Below the pieces are notes generated by a model. That model was given only the letters and a program-made list of their open reading frames with translations. It ran no database searches and was not told where the DNA came from. Shown here in pieces: positions 1 through 11,700 of a stretch of DNA of 26,957 bases (within the stretch, counting starts at the first letter, position 1; every line of letters begins with the position of its first letter). This stretch comes from Apostichopus californicus (Eukaryota > Echinodermata > Holothuroidea > Aspidochirotida > Stichopodidae): positions 6,829 to 33,785 of the forward strand of contig JAIPMN010004413.1 of NCBI GenBank assembly GCA_020650975.1, given 5' to 3'. Made by a program: the position numbers and the translations under genes.

Positions 1-285
1 TGATATCGCTAGTAATTTCAAAAGAGAATATGCTAAGATGCAACTTACAAGGCCTGGGAAGTGCCATTTCCAGCGATCTGGGGGCATTTTCAGCTAAAAT
101 TTTCTTGTACGCTTCGCGCCAACTCATGGTGGCGCTACGCTTAGATAGTTTGCAATGCCGTATCTACGGCTCTGATAATTTGCCTACATTTTCGCCCCTC
201 CCTTGGCAAATTCCTGGCTACGCGCCTGAACTTAGCTGGAACAAAACGTGTTCCGAAGAAATGTCTCTTTTGTAGAAAATATATA
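1..285 (-). repeat. possible dispersed-repeat fragment
   Basis: This stretch has more G+C and a different texture from the DNA next to it. Its minus strand contains GGCGCGTAGCCAGGAATTTG followed by CCAAGGGAGGGGCG (about 228-193), which resembles a phrase I associate with repeats in marine invertebrate genomes. A plus-strand open frame of 81 codons (30-275) has no recognisable protein motif. There are no visible ends or target duplications, and the left edge of the window cuts it. It could instead be an unrelated GC-richer segment. Confidence 0.3.
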
Positions 286-3200
286 ATTTATACACATAAA
301 TGAAGAGTCTTCATTTTACCAACGACAATGTCCTGTTAGGCCTTATTATACAATAGATGCAGAAGGCAGAACTAGGTGTAGCCCTATACATGCTATGTCT
401 ACTACCGATGCAAGATCTTAAAGTTGAAATTCATCATCGAGAAGTTGGAAACTGTGTACATCTCGAGTACTGCTCAAATGGAGAAAGTAGCCTTGAATGT
501 TCCAGAATAATAATATACAAAAAAATAGTTTAATTTATTGGATATCCAATGTAAGGAACAATTTTTTGTTTTTAACGTTCTGTAAAGTAAATGATAAGTA
601 TCTATAGTATACGTGAGTATATGATTATACATAACGGTGGTTACGAAGTTCGTATTACCCCTCCAACACGATCGGTTTCTTAACGTAGACTTTGGGTAGA
701 CACGAAAGTGGAATTTTGTACCCTTTTTTTGTCATAGGACTATTCTACTATGCAGGCTACGAAATTGTAGCTTCCGACACATTACCGTGCTAATGGATGT
801 TTGAACATTCGGTGCAAAAATGTACCCCTAACAACTTTGTATAGGAGGTTTGGTCCTTCATTTCAAGTAGCCGTACTGACAGTGAGCATGGTATAAATAA
901 TGACACACATGAAAATCCATGAAATTTTAAGAGGATATCGGCCTCTTCTTTTAATTATAACATTTTTTCCCTTGTTAATGTACAGTTTATTTATATCACC
1001 CAGTTTATACAAATACTTTTGTGCTTTTAAGTGCAAACACTTACAAAATGAATCCAACTGGTTAAAAAAAAAAAAAAAAAAAAATGATAAATAAGTTTCT
1101 ACAATATTTCTTAACAAACAAACACTACAAATTGAAATACCAACATAAGGTGAACACAGTTGCTCTGCTAACAAAGATCAGCTTTTTGCTTGCAATAAAC
1201 AACAAACAGCACCATATAAAACCAAGACATACATTGGACGTGGAGACACCAAAAAAATGAAATGGCTCAAAAATAGCAATACCAATAAGTAACTGGCTAT
1301 TTGGTCAAAACTAAATGAAAGAATAAGAAGATATATTTACAAGATGGAAGCATAAGTATAGGCACTGCTGCCCTACATGGAATTGCTTAAAAAAGTTAAA
1401 AAAAATTGTTTATAACATTCTTGAAATATTAACTTTTGTGTACTGACTCAGAAAAAGTACAACTGTAACTTTATAACCAAGAAATGCTTCGGTCCTTGTA
1501 AGTTTAAAATTTAAAATTCTGTCGACTTTCTGATCTGCTAACCTTCAAACTGACATTCACGTTGAGATCAAAACAAATTTCAATGACAATATGGTTAAAG
1601 TTACCCCTAAAAGTTAACTACTATTAAAAACTTAGCCATAAAACTGGAATTAAAATACAAACATTTCTGAATTAAATCATTAACAAATTATAAATTACAA
1701 AACATTAGGACCATTCTTTCTATACTGCCAAAATATTTTAGGCACTTTGTTTAAAAAAAAACTATTACATGTTCAATGCATGGGGGAAAACTAATAATGT
1801 AAAGGCATATTGTGAGTTATGTAGCACCTACATATAAGCAGGATTAGTAGTCTAGAAAAGACAAAAAAACAGACCTTAATGTAGACAAAAATCTAGAACC
1901 AAACAAATCTGCATATTGAGTTTTTCAAGTTTATGATAATTATGCATTTAATATGCACATAATTATGACATATAGTCATATGTAAGTAGGAGATGTGGTC
2001 ACTCCCTGAAAATATTTGACAAGTTCAGTTTGGAATGAACTTATTCAGCAAAAACAGGACGAAGGTTTTGTATAAAAAGGAATACTTCTACTTTGTGAGC
2101 GATTTACAGATAGCAGGCGAAGAGAATGATTGATAAACTCAACCCATTCCAACTCAAACTACAGACGTCTTGACCCGAATTTCCAAATGTAATTAAAAAA
2201 TGGAATATAAGGACAGGGTGGAAAATTGATACCAACTTTATGTGCTCATTTTAGAGATAATTAACTCATCAGTTCAAGGAGGATAATGCAAAAAACAAAG
2301 ATGATGCCAGATATTTCCCCTTGCTTACAAACTGGTGGACAGCTGCTAAGAAAGGGAATGAATCTCACTCTCTCCTCCAAAAAAATATCCAATCTTTACT
2401 CAAACAAAGGCCGTCTACAGTAACGATGTATATGGATTAGTCTGACTTTACACCATAAAGGTGAACACGACAGAAAAATAAAGACATCTTTGTTCATGGC
2501 ATTGAAACTGACTACTTTGGAAACACTACTAATAAAACATTGAAACACAAAAATATAATCTATTTCAAAATTCAAATGCATTTTTTCATTAACAAAGCAC
2601 ACGCATTTCTCTTGAATACAGTAAAAAGTTTGCAAAAATCAGCCTCTCTCTCTTTCTCTTGCAAGAAATGATCTTAAATACCCTGTTTTATCAGAGAATA
2701 AAAAGTACTAATGGAATAAATTCATTCACTCATAAGGTATTAAACTAGTGGCTGAGTTATACCCTTAGCACTAACAAACTAAGTTGCAAATAGCTGTGAT
2801 ACATGAATATAAACAGCAACGGTGGAATACATGGATTTTGAAAAGTTAAGATAAATAAAACGTTTCAGCTCAGAGAGACAATCCATCTATAAAGTTTAAG
2901 ACTTTCCTAGGAATGGTACTTTCTCTTGCTGGGCTGTTGGTATAAAAGGGAAAGGGTTGGGAAGGGGGAGGAAGAACAGGGGAAGGGAAAAGGAGCATAA
3001 TTCCCAAGCATGTATCATGAGCATATGTCTTAGTATTGCCCGTCACTTTAAGAAGTGGTAGGGAAGGGGGTATAGGCCATAGATAAGACTTTACTTCGTC
3101 ACTAATCAATCAAAATGATGACAGAGTTAATAATCTGAGAAACAGCTTCAATATGCAGCTAATCAGTAATCAGTGGTAACCATGACAACCCTCGGCTGAC

Positions 3201-3662
3201 CCTTGCTTTCAGAAGATGATAGCCTTTCCCAGACTAGTTACAACATGTCTTTTAATTGGTGGAAATACGGCCATGTAAATGGAATCTACACACAAATTGA
3301 TTGATTGATATCAAATGAAGATGTTACTTATATTTAACTGCCATCAAAGTTGACTTCCAATAATGTCATCATAAACTACCATGTAAATCTATCTTTAAAG
3401 AGGATTAAAATGAAAAAGTAAAAAAAACAACTTAAGGATTCTTTTAATTTATCATTTTTAAGACTGATGTATTATATGACCATTACGAGCAATTACTTAC
3501 GATATTAATTTACGATGACGAGGTAACCTCTTGTCTATGGATTAACTGGGTAAGATACTTTACGAGATATATAGATCATTATTTTGATTGAGCATTTATC
3601 ATTCTGGTTGAAGATGTCTCTAAAACTTTTGAACAACAACATTCCTCCTAGAACACATCTTT
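286..3662 (-). other. 3'UTR and/or downstream flank of TTC28
   Basis: Low-GC sequence after the TAA with no convincing coding frame on either strand. The 3' end of the transcript cannot be fixed by eye. On the minus strand I see AATAAA only at 991-986 and 539-534, and ATTAAA variants at 3448-3443, 3256-3251 and 1952-1947. A UTR reaching 986 would be about 2.7 kb. A Pumilio-type TGTAAATA lies at 1341-1334 on the minus strand. A purine tract on the plus strand at about 2945-2996 would be CU-rich in the transcript. A run of 21 A at 1064-1084 and many shorter A runs are also present. Confidence 0.5.
1936..1983. repeat. two adjacent AT-rich inverted repeats in the 3' region
   Basis: ATAATTATGCAT pairs with ATGCACATAATTAT apart from a two-base insertion (1936-1967). 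It is followed immediately by a 6-bp perfect inverted repeat with a 4-base loop, ACATATAGTCATATGT (1968-1983). In RNA these would form two small AU hairpins; in DNA the ATGCAT and TTAAT cores resemble POU/homeodomain sites. Either could be chance in AT-rich DNA. Confidence 0.4.
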
Positions 3663-5758
3663 TTAACATTCTGATTTCTGGTAGACCTTTGACCCTAAAA
3701 TTTTCTTCCTATTATCTCCTTTGCTTGGTACCTGATTGTTCCCTGGTGGGTGTATTCCATCCCTGACACCCCTGTAGCCCCCGTTGACCATTCCCTTGTG
3801 GCTGGGAACATCCCCCGTGGATGTGCTAGAACCGGTACTGGAGAGAGATGGATTGCGTTGAAATCTCACGCCGTTCTGCTGGTTAGGACGGACAGCCGGG
3901 TTGAGCGGCAAATGATTTGAGATGTGTCCGTTCATCTTTGGCATTTCGCCTCCCGAACTCTCCATCGAGGAGGTGGGAGAATACCAAGACGGGCGTGGCA
4001 GCTGCTTCTGGAGGTCCTTCCTCTGGGCTTGAGTAGTCGGCACATGGATGACACTCACTAAGGAGGACGCGGACGAATACACACTGCTGTTGGTACTCTG
4101 GGCGCTCTGAGGTCTCCCAAAGTCTTTGAATGTCTGTGTGGCTTTCAACGGTGTCTGATCGGACGCTATTGGACCGTTGACTGCCTTCCTGCCATGCATT
4201 GTCTGTTCATATGATGGCAAGGCTTTCTTGCTGGGACTATCTGTCTGTTGGGTTATAAGGTCTGCACTGGATAGACTAGTGCCACTCTCCGATGAGGATA
4301 TACGTTGATGGTTCATGGACTGATTGTTGAGGGCGCCATTGATATTTGGGGTGGCTTTCACCACTGATAGTGATGCTACTCCATCTTGAGGACTCAGGTT
4401 CACTTTAAGCCTTTCGTCTTCCCTCGAACCTTTCTGAGAGTTTCCAGCAAAGTAAGCCAATCTGGGAGGCTTTGCTTTAATGGGTGGGGGTACTTTATGT
4501 CCGATGGGTTTGTTGGTTTCTTCCATGATGGTCTTGGGATGAGTCTTAACCACTTCCGTTCCTCCCCTATCCGCCATGGACGACGATGACCTTGTGTCAT
4601 TCACGACGTCCGGTGCAGGTGACTGACTCTGTTTGACCGCCATTTTCTGCTGCATCTTCTGGACGGCGTTCATGTGAGTCATGGTATCCTGGAGAACCTT
4701 CATGGCGATGGCTTCGTGGGGCGACTCCTTCCCCGAAGACTCGGAAGTGGTCTGACTCAACCTCCTCGGTCCCGATGTGTAACCATCTAACGAGCTCTGT
4801 CGCGAGTTTGGTTTGGACCCTTGGTACGTCGCCCTCACTACTTGTCCGTCCCTTGTCACGGGACTGGTTCTCGCACCGGGGCTGAGTCTGGCGCTCGGAC
4901 TAAGCCTGGACAGTGGGCTGCCTTGAGATCCCGAGCTGTTCCTCGAGAGAGGGTGCCCCAGCGAGGGACTCGTTCTCCTCTTGCCTGGAGAATAAGGAAA
5001 GAAGACCTCGCTAGATGTACTGGATATGTTGGAGCCGGTCCTACCGCGGAAGACCAGGTTTCTGAGGTCGTTGGTGGTCAGCTCTAGACTGGACGCTGAG
5101 CTGATGTTGGAAGGGTAACTGCTGTAATCAGATTCCTCCACGAATCCCGGATTTGTCACGCCGAGATACTGACCCTGTCTATCGACCACGAGGTTCTCTC
5201 GGGAGGAGCCGATGGGACTGTCCTGGCTACCGTGTGGTGAACTCTTTCCGTTCCACGAGAAGGTCAGCCTTCTCCTCCTTTCTTCAGTTGGACTCTTGAT
5301 TCCGGTCAGAGTGTTCTCCATTAATGTTTCGTCAGCTGATGCATTGAGCCTCGGAGAATTCCTCAGATTCTGGGGAAGATCTCGATTCTGAGCACTGCCT
5401 CTGGAAACCGGACCAGGAGATGAAGTCACAGGGGAAAAATCGAGGTTCTCAGAGACCCCCGTGTCTCCCTGGAATGTCACGTGAGGTTGCGATTTATCGG
5501 TACTCTTTGGAGTCGAAGCGTTGGCTTTTCTGTTGAACGACTTTCTTCCTTCCTTCACGCTCTTGACGATGGACCGTGAGATTTTATTTTCCAGAGATGC
5601 TCCGACGTTGCCTCTCAGAGAATGACTGGAGATGATTGAGGATGCTGACATCGCAGAGAGGGACATCCCAGAGAATGATGTCCCCGAATGAGAGGAAGAA
5701 AGGCTCTCCATGGAGGAGAACTGTTCAAGTTGGAGAGGCTTTGGCGTTTCGGATGGAT
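3663..5758 (-). CDS. TTC28: TTC28 terminal exon: disordered Ser/Pro-rich tail and stop
   Basis: Acceptor TTTTGATTCCAG at 5759 completes Asp 1620; the stop is TAA at 3665-3663. It encodes residues 1621-2317. The join gives FDPSETPK, like the vertebrate FDSTELPK that I recall. The tail is rich in Ser, Thr, Pro, Asn and Gln and should be mostly unstructured. Recognisable pieces are a Ser cluster with SMESLSSSHSG and MSASSIISSHSL near the start; a repeated (R)LSP/TSP run SRLSPSARLSPGARTSP around 4870-4920, suited to proline-directed kinases; a probable helix from EAIAMKVLQDTMTHMNAV to about MAVK (near 1968-1995), similar to AQKILEETQSHLIAVERL in vertebrates; a proline motif PPPIKAKPPR (near 2040), an SH3-type ligand candidate; and a basic C-terminus ending KSEC, where I recall SSKC in vertebrates. 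Its GC content is well above the flanking introns. Open frames in other phases over this exon are shadows. Confidence 0.92.
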
Positions 5759-8700
5759 CTGGAATCAAAAGCATAAAATATATACCATCATCTCTGTGAA
5801 ATTGGTATCTTTAGTCAATGAACTCTGTTGAAAATGAGAAAGGTGAAATTTTGTATCTTTTCAGTCTGCTCATCAATTCTTCCTCCTTTTACATGATTTT
5901 CCAATCTGGTAATGTAACTTTGTATTCTTTTCACCCCGATCAAGCCCCCATGCATATTCATATGTAATTGGACACCCCTTCCTCCATCCATCCCACCCAC
6001 CCACCCTTCATTCTGGCTAAGTGATCTATGCGCTAACGACTGTATAGTTATTTCTAATTATTGAATTCTTAACCATTTAATTCAATTTGAATCATTTTAG
6101 CAATTCCATCAACTGGTTAAACCTGCTCTGTTAAGTAAGCAAAGGAGTTCAAACATTTAAATTTCAAATATGAGTTTAAAAAAATAAACTTACCAAAGAT
6201 GGACATAAGAGCGACGACAGTGTAGCTAATGGTTCGTCTACTGATGGTTTTGCTGGTAATCAACTGAACCTCTTCTTTACCCACATCAATCAAGTCGAAA
6301 CCTTGAGCAAGAAAATAAAAAATAAAATAAATTCCAATTAGGATTGTTGCTTATGTCACAAAGAACATTCCAAGGTAAGATAACATATGTATCAAAGTCA
6401 CATGAAAGAGATTTAAAAGAAAGGGAGATTTGAATATCTTTTGCCTTTCTCTGGCTTACTATCTATGTTCCCCGCCTCTCCACCATAACATTGTCTCCCC
6501 CCCCCCCATTTCCATAACCACTCCACAACCACAGCAGTGAGAACGTTACACAAATTTGCGTGTACAACTCTTCACAATTGAGACATTTTGCAATAAAGAC
6601 AAAATTTTATCAAAACTTTGTTATGAACAATTCTCTCTAATATCATAGAGATCAATTTAATCTGAACAGATGAACAAAATTGAACGAACACAACATTATC
6701 CCTAAAATACCAAAGGACACTTTGGCATATGTTTTATTACTTCAACTATTCATTTATTCTGCACAATTTTTATTCTTAAAAAAGTCTTTCTTTTCTTTAG
6801 CACATGAGTCCCAACATTCTTCTCAATCTTTCGTGAAAATTACGCAGAATTTTTTTTACACCAGATGACAATGGTTCAAAACCACATTCAAAAGTCACAT
6901 CCCAAACTTGATTCATTCTTTCATTGGCGTGGTGGCCAATTGGCTAAGGCTTCGGACTCGTGATCCAAGGATTGCTGGTTCGATTCCGGCCTATTTCATT
7001 ACGTTGTGTCCTTGGGCAAGGTGCTTTATCTCACTTGCCTCTCTCCACCCAGGGGTTAAATGGGTACCTGTGAGGTAACTTGTCACTTGGCGCAGTATAT
7101 AACTGCTGCCGACTGGAGGGATTGTCTCTGGGACAGGGTTATCATTGACCAGGGGTAATATAACGTCTGTAAAGCGCTTTGAGACCTATCACTGGTATAA
7201 AACGCTATATAAAAAGCAAATATTATAAAATATATTTCTGGTTTTAAATTTTATTGACCAGGTGATATAATTTCCTCAGGACAGAATGACTAGTAGACAT
7301 ACCGAGAGACGCCAACAGTTCATGACATCCTGGTGACCTCCATAGCTCCACATTAACCGGTACTTGAATATTATTGTTACCTTCACGACTGTAATGAGTA
7401 ACCACGTGCTGAAGCTACAAACAAAAACAAAGAATTAACAAAATGATAAAAATTGTTGAAAAGACAAAATTGACAATCAAGGATTATCTGTCAACAATTT
7501 TTGACAATACTTAGTAGTTGATAAGAGCATTGAAATCTGATGTTTATGCATGAGCCACAATCCATATTCATGTGGCTAATAATCCACAGATCCACTCCTT
7601 AATATCCTTAGAAAATGCCTCTTTTTTTTTTTGTTCCTAGGAGATAATTATGCAAAGATATTGCTTTCTTCTGTCAATGGAAATAAAGTAATTTCCTTCC
7701 TAAATGTTCCCTTAAATTTTAAGCCAACAATAATGTGCTTAATAACATTAAATATTCAAGCAGTAGGATGCATTTCATTTACATATGTAACCATAAAACA
7801 ACTGTCTCATTAAGCTAAAGATGGGGTAAAATATGCTAAATGGTAGCTATTTGCTATTCCGGCAGCATTCCTGTATGATTTAAAGTCTAACTATTAAAGC
7901 AAAGTTCACAGGGCAGGATCATGCAACATAAAGTAGTATTTGTGGTTAATGCTGGTAAATTTTTCATATAATTTGATAAAAAATTTCCAAGATTTATTGA
8001 CTCCACTTGTCAGGTTTTCACTTTCAAAATAATTTAACAAAATGTGAAACTGTTTTTTTTTTTTGGTATTGGCTTTAAAAAATTTCGCTGTAGGGGGGGG
8101 GAGACTTATTCAGGAGCAAATTTAAAACACCATTTAACTGGTTACTCATCAATGAATATTCATTCTGTGAACAAGTCTAAGAAGGTCAAAGGGTCAAAGT
8201 TTGATACAATTATCTTCGGTCAAATCGATAAAAAAAAAAAAACTAGATATGTGGTTTGTCATCAAGTCGATAATACTGCCAACCTATGAGGTTGATTTAA
8301 AACAGAACCCTTATGAACTCTTCTGCAGCATTTCACACAACTACCTGGTCGAAAATAATATGTAACATAGACAAATTTATTTTAACATGACAATTTCTGC
8401 AGTCTTACCAAATTCAAGTTCAAACTCCTACTTTGGCCCCCTAGCTTCGCTTCATGATCTTATATTTATCAGTAAAAAAAATTTGTGAAGGAATTAATTC
8501 CATCCGATGTTCGTTTGAGGAAAGGAAATAACCTACAGAGTAACAGATCACCCTGATATGCAGCAACAGGCATTACCCATTCAGGCAAAGACCGATCAAG
8601 ATCTTTACTATCTTTTCATTAACCACAACTAAATGCAAATGCTCTGATAGTTCTCCTCTTGAACAAATCTCTTCTGAATTATAACTGATTCATGTTGTGT

Positions 8701-11700
8701 GATGAAAAAACCCAACGCCAAAAGGACAGTAACAATTGGACTTTCTTATCTTAGTTTTCTATCAGGAATTACGTAAAAAACTATCCAGGGACTGCATAGC
8801 CTCAACAAATGTTTCTTATTTTATTCCTTTGTCGTTATCAATGTATCAGTGCGTCAGGGAGTAGGAATGTTACGTTGAATTTCGTATTTACGCAGACCTT
8901 CCAGCTCGTATGCATATTTACCATAAATTATCATGACTACATACAGAACCTCTTGCTAAACTTATGAGAAATCACACACACACACCCACAGGAATATACT
9001 TCTAGAATCTTTTTTATCCAAACCAAGCAATGATGCAACACAATCTCAAAAATTTCAATTTTAAACAGAAAAAAAAGAAGAGATGTTAATAACAAATCAT
9101 TTCAGAACAAATGGATGTAAAACTTATGACTAATATGTTAACAGAATTTATTTACCACTCACTTGTCATATGAAGAGAAAAGAAGGAGGCATGCTTTCCT
9201 TTTATCTTCTGATTAGGACATACATTTTCTCAGCGTGTGTCAAATATATATATTTACCGATGCATGTAGTCAGCAGGAGTGAGATTAAAAAGTCAAATTT
9301 TGTTTCTTGTCTTCGTTTCACACTGTTGTGGTACATCATAAAACATTTTATCTTTTTACAGCAAAATATTTTTTTGAATTTTTTAAGAAGTTTTGATAAG
9401 ACAAAATTTTGGACACTGAAGAATTTTGGGAATCATTACCATCATGTATTAGAATAATTTGCATATTTTACGACAAAGCAACGCCATCCAGGAATGAAAT
9501 TTTTCTTTGTGTGTGTGTCAGATTAATGTATTTTCAGTCCACAAATAGGTGCTATGGAACATGATGCATGCTACACTGTCAATGTTTTGTAATGTAATCT
9601 ACGGACAGTTTGAAATGTTCTGCACTTGAAACTTCATCTATAAATTTGTATCACATGACTGAGATTCAAAACTTTCCGTTTCCTTTCCTTTCCTTCGCTT
9701 TAACTTTCTTTTCTTTTCCTTGCATTTTCTTTTTCTTTTTGCATACATGATTCAGGTTAACATTCTTTTTGGAGCATTTGCCAAAAAAAAAAAATCATGG
9801 ACTTGATGATACTTTTTGCGACTTGAGCAAAATACGAACATGCAACGGGATCATTTAATAACACTAAAAAGAAAAAAATCTATACATTCATATCACATGA
9901 CTGAGATTCAAAAATTTATGTTTTCTTTTACTTTCTTTTGCTTTTCTTTTCCTTGCATTTTTTTTCTTTTTGCATACATGATTCAGTTTGACATTCTTTT
10001 CGGCGCATTTGCAAAAAAAATATAATCATGGAGCAGATGATACTTTTTGCAACTGGAGCAAAAATACGAACATGCAACGGGATCATTTAATCAAACTAAA
10101 AGAAGAAGAAAAAATATAAACTGGGATAAAGCAATGACATTCGTTCCAACTGTCATTGTTACGCCAGTTTTGTGCATGTTGAATTCAGAAGAGTGCTGCG
10201 GTGCTTTCTGAAAGATCACTTAGAAGAGGTGCTGTTTTTAAAGCTGAATTTTGATGGTAAAAAGCTGCATTTTGCCATAAATCTATAAGCTTTGCATCAA
10301 ACCCACAGAAAATATCCAGTAATACTTGGTTAGCCCTCATCAATAATAACAAAGAGACCTTTTAACTGTTACAACCATTCCTCTGTCCCCAATTAAACCA
10401 TTGCAGTCTGATAGATAAAATATTGTGTCCCACGGAATGAAATGTTTTTTGCATTTCTAATAATTAAGAAACTTTTTAATTTACAAAGTTCCTTTCTTTT
10501 CTAGCATGGTGCTGGTACATTAAAATAACATAATATTCCCAGGGAACTTATCCATCCTTCCACAGTCGACTAAGGTATTGATTATGATTTCAGCCAATTC
10601 AGTCAAAACATAGATTTCCATAAGTTACTTCTCAATTGCAGCTGTCAAATCTACCAGCATTTTTGTCGACTTAAGGAAATGAAAGAAATCCGGTATGTCC
10701 TTCAAAACAATTCCTTTCAAGTTGTTCTATATTTGACAATTATATTCCTTTCATAAACACTTCAGTCCATCAGCAGTGACGTAGGTACTTTTCAAGCATC
10801 CCAAGAATCAACTCGATGTTGCTAATTTTGTCTGCCAGGAACGAGATTACTTACCATACAACCAAGTTGTGATCTAGTAAATAGATAACAAATATAGTCA
10901 TTTTCTTTCAAAATTTTGAGATCAAATTGACACCTAAAAAAAAAAAATTGACGTCATTACGCCAACTGTTGACTCTTGAAGGCAAAAAGAGTTGGTAGCT
11001 TTCTGTGGATTTTTACAAATTTTTATATTGTTCCACTGTAAAAAACAGACATGCAGTGGTGATAGTGATAGGTGGCGACCTTTAGTGCACTTGATAACAG
11101 TGTGTGAGAGAATTAATAACAGTGTGTGGGAGAAGAACAGCAAAACGGTCAGTCAAAGAGGAACGGGGAACAGGGGCAGAAGGAACAGTTGACATTTGTA
11201 TTGCAAAGAGACAGAGGTATTGGGGAAATAATTCATGCAATTCTTAAAATGAGATTATTTTATGCATGACTTTTCTCGTCACAATCTCCATCCCTGTTGT
11301 CCCACGTTGGTAAAAAAAAAACATTGTGAAATTCAATTAAGCAAGCCCAAAAGAGCTTCCCACCTCCATTAAAATTTTACAAAAACACAATTTTGCAGCT
11401 AAAATGGAGGATACATAATTATAGAGGAATAGGGCAATATCTGAGCACATCCATCTCCAGAAAATTTCAACTGTACAGAAGTACACTAACAAATTCTTTA
11501 AGATTAAAAACCAACAACATTCATTTCCAGAAAGACTGTCTACATTTAGGGTGAGTCTAATATCATGTAGAAGATTCTGACATCCATATTATTACCAACG
11601 AGAGCAAGTTATCCAACTATGGGCCTTCCGATCACCTCCCTCCCTTCCTCCCTGTCCTACTCCTTCCCTCACCCCCTCACCAATACTTACAGAACCTTCC

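Noticed and set aside
30..275. 81-codon plus-strand open frame at the left edge
   Set aside because: No recognisable motif, and the block looks like a repeat fragment.
1064..1084. Poly(A) tail of a processed pseudogene or retroposed copy on the plus strand
   Set aside because: No recognisable coding or SINE sequence lies before it and no target-site duplication is visible. Long A/T runs are common across this window.
863..1174. 103-codon minus-strand open frame with a run of Phe
   Set aside because: It is created by the 21-base A run at 1064-1084; no family resemblance, and it lies in the UTR/downstream region.
6928..7000. Stand-alone tRNA-Thr gene
   Set aside because: The A and B boxes are present, but the anticodon stem has a mismatch, and a SINE body and tail follow directly. 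It is the head of a SINE.
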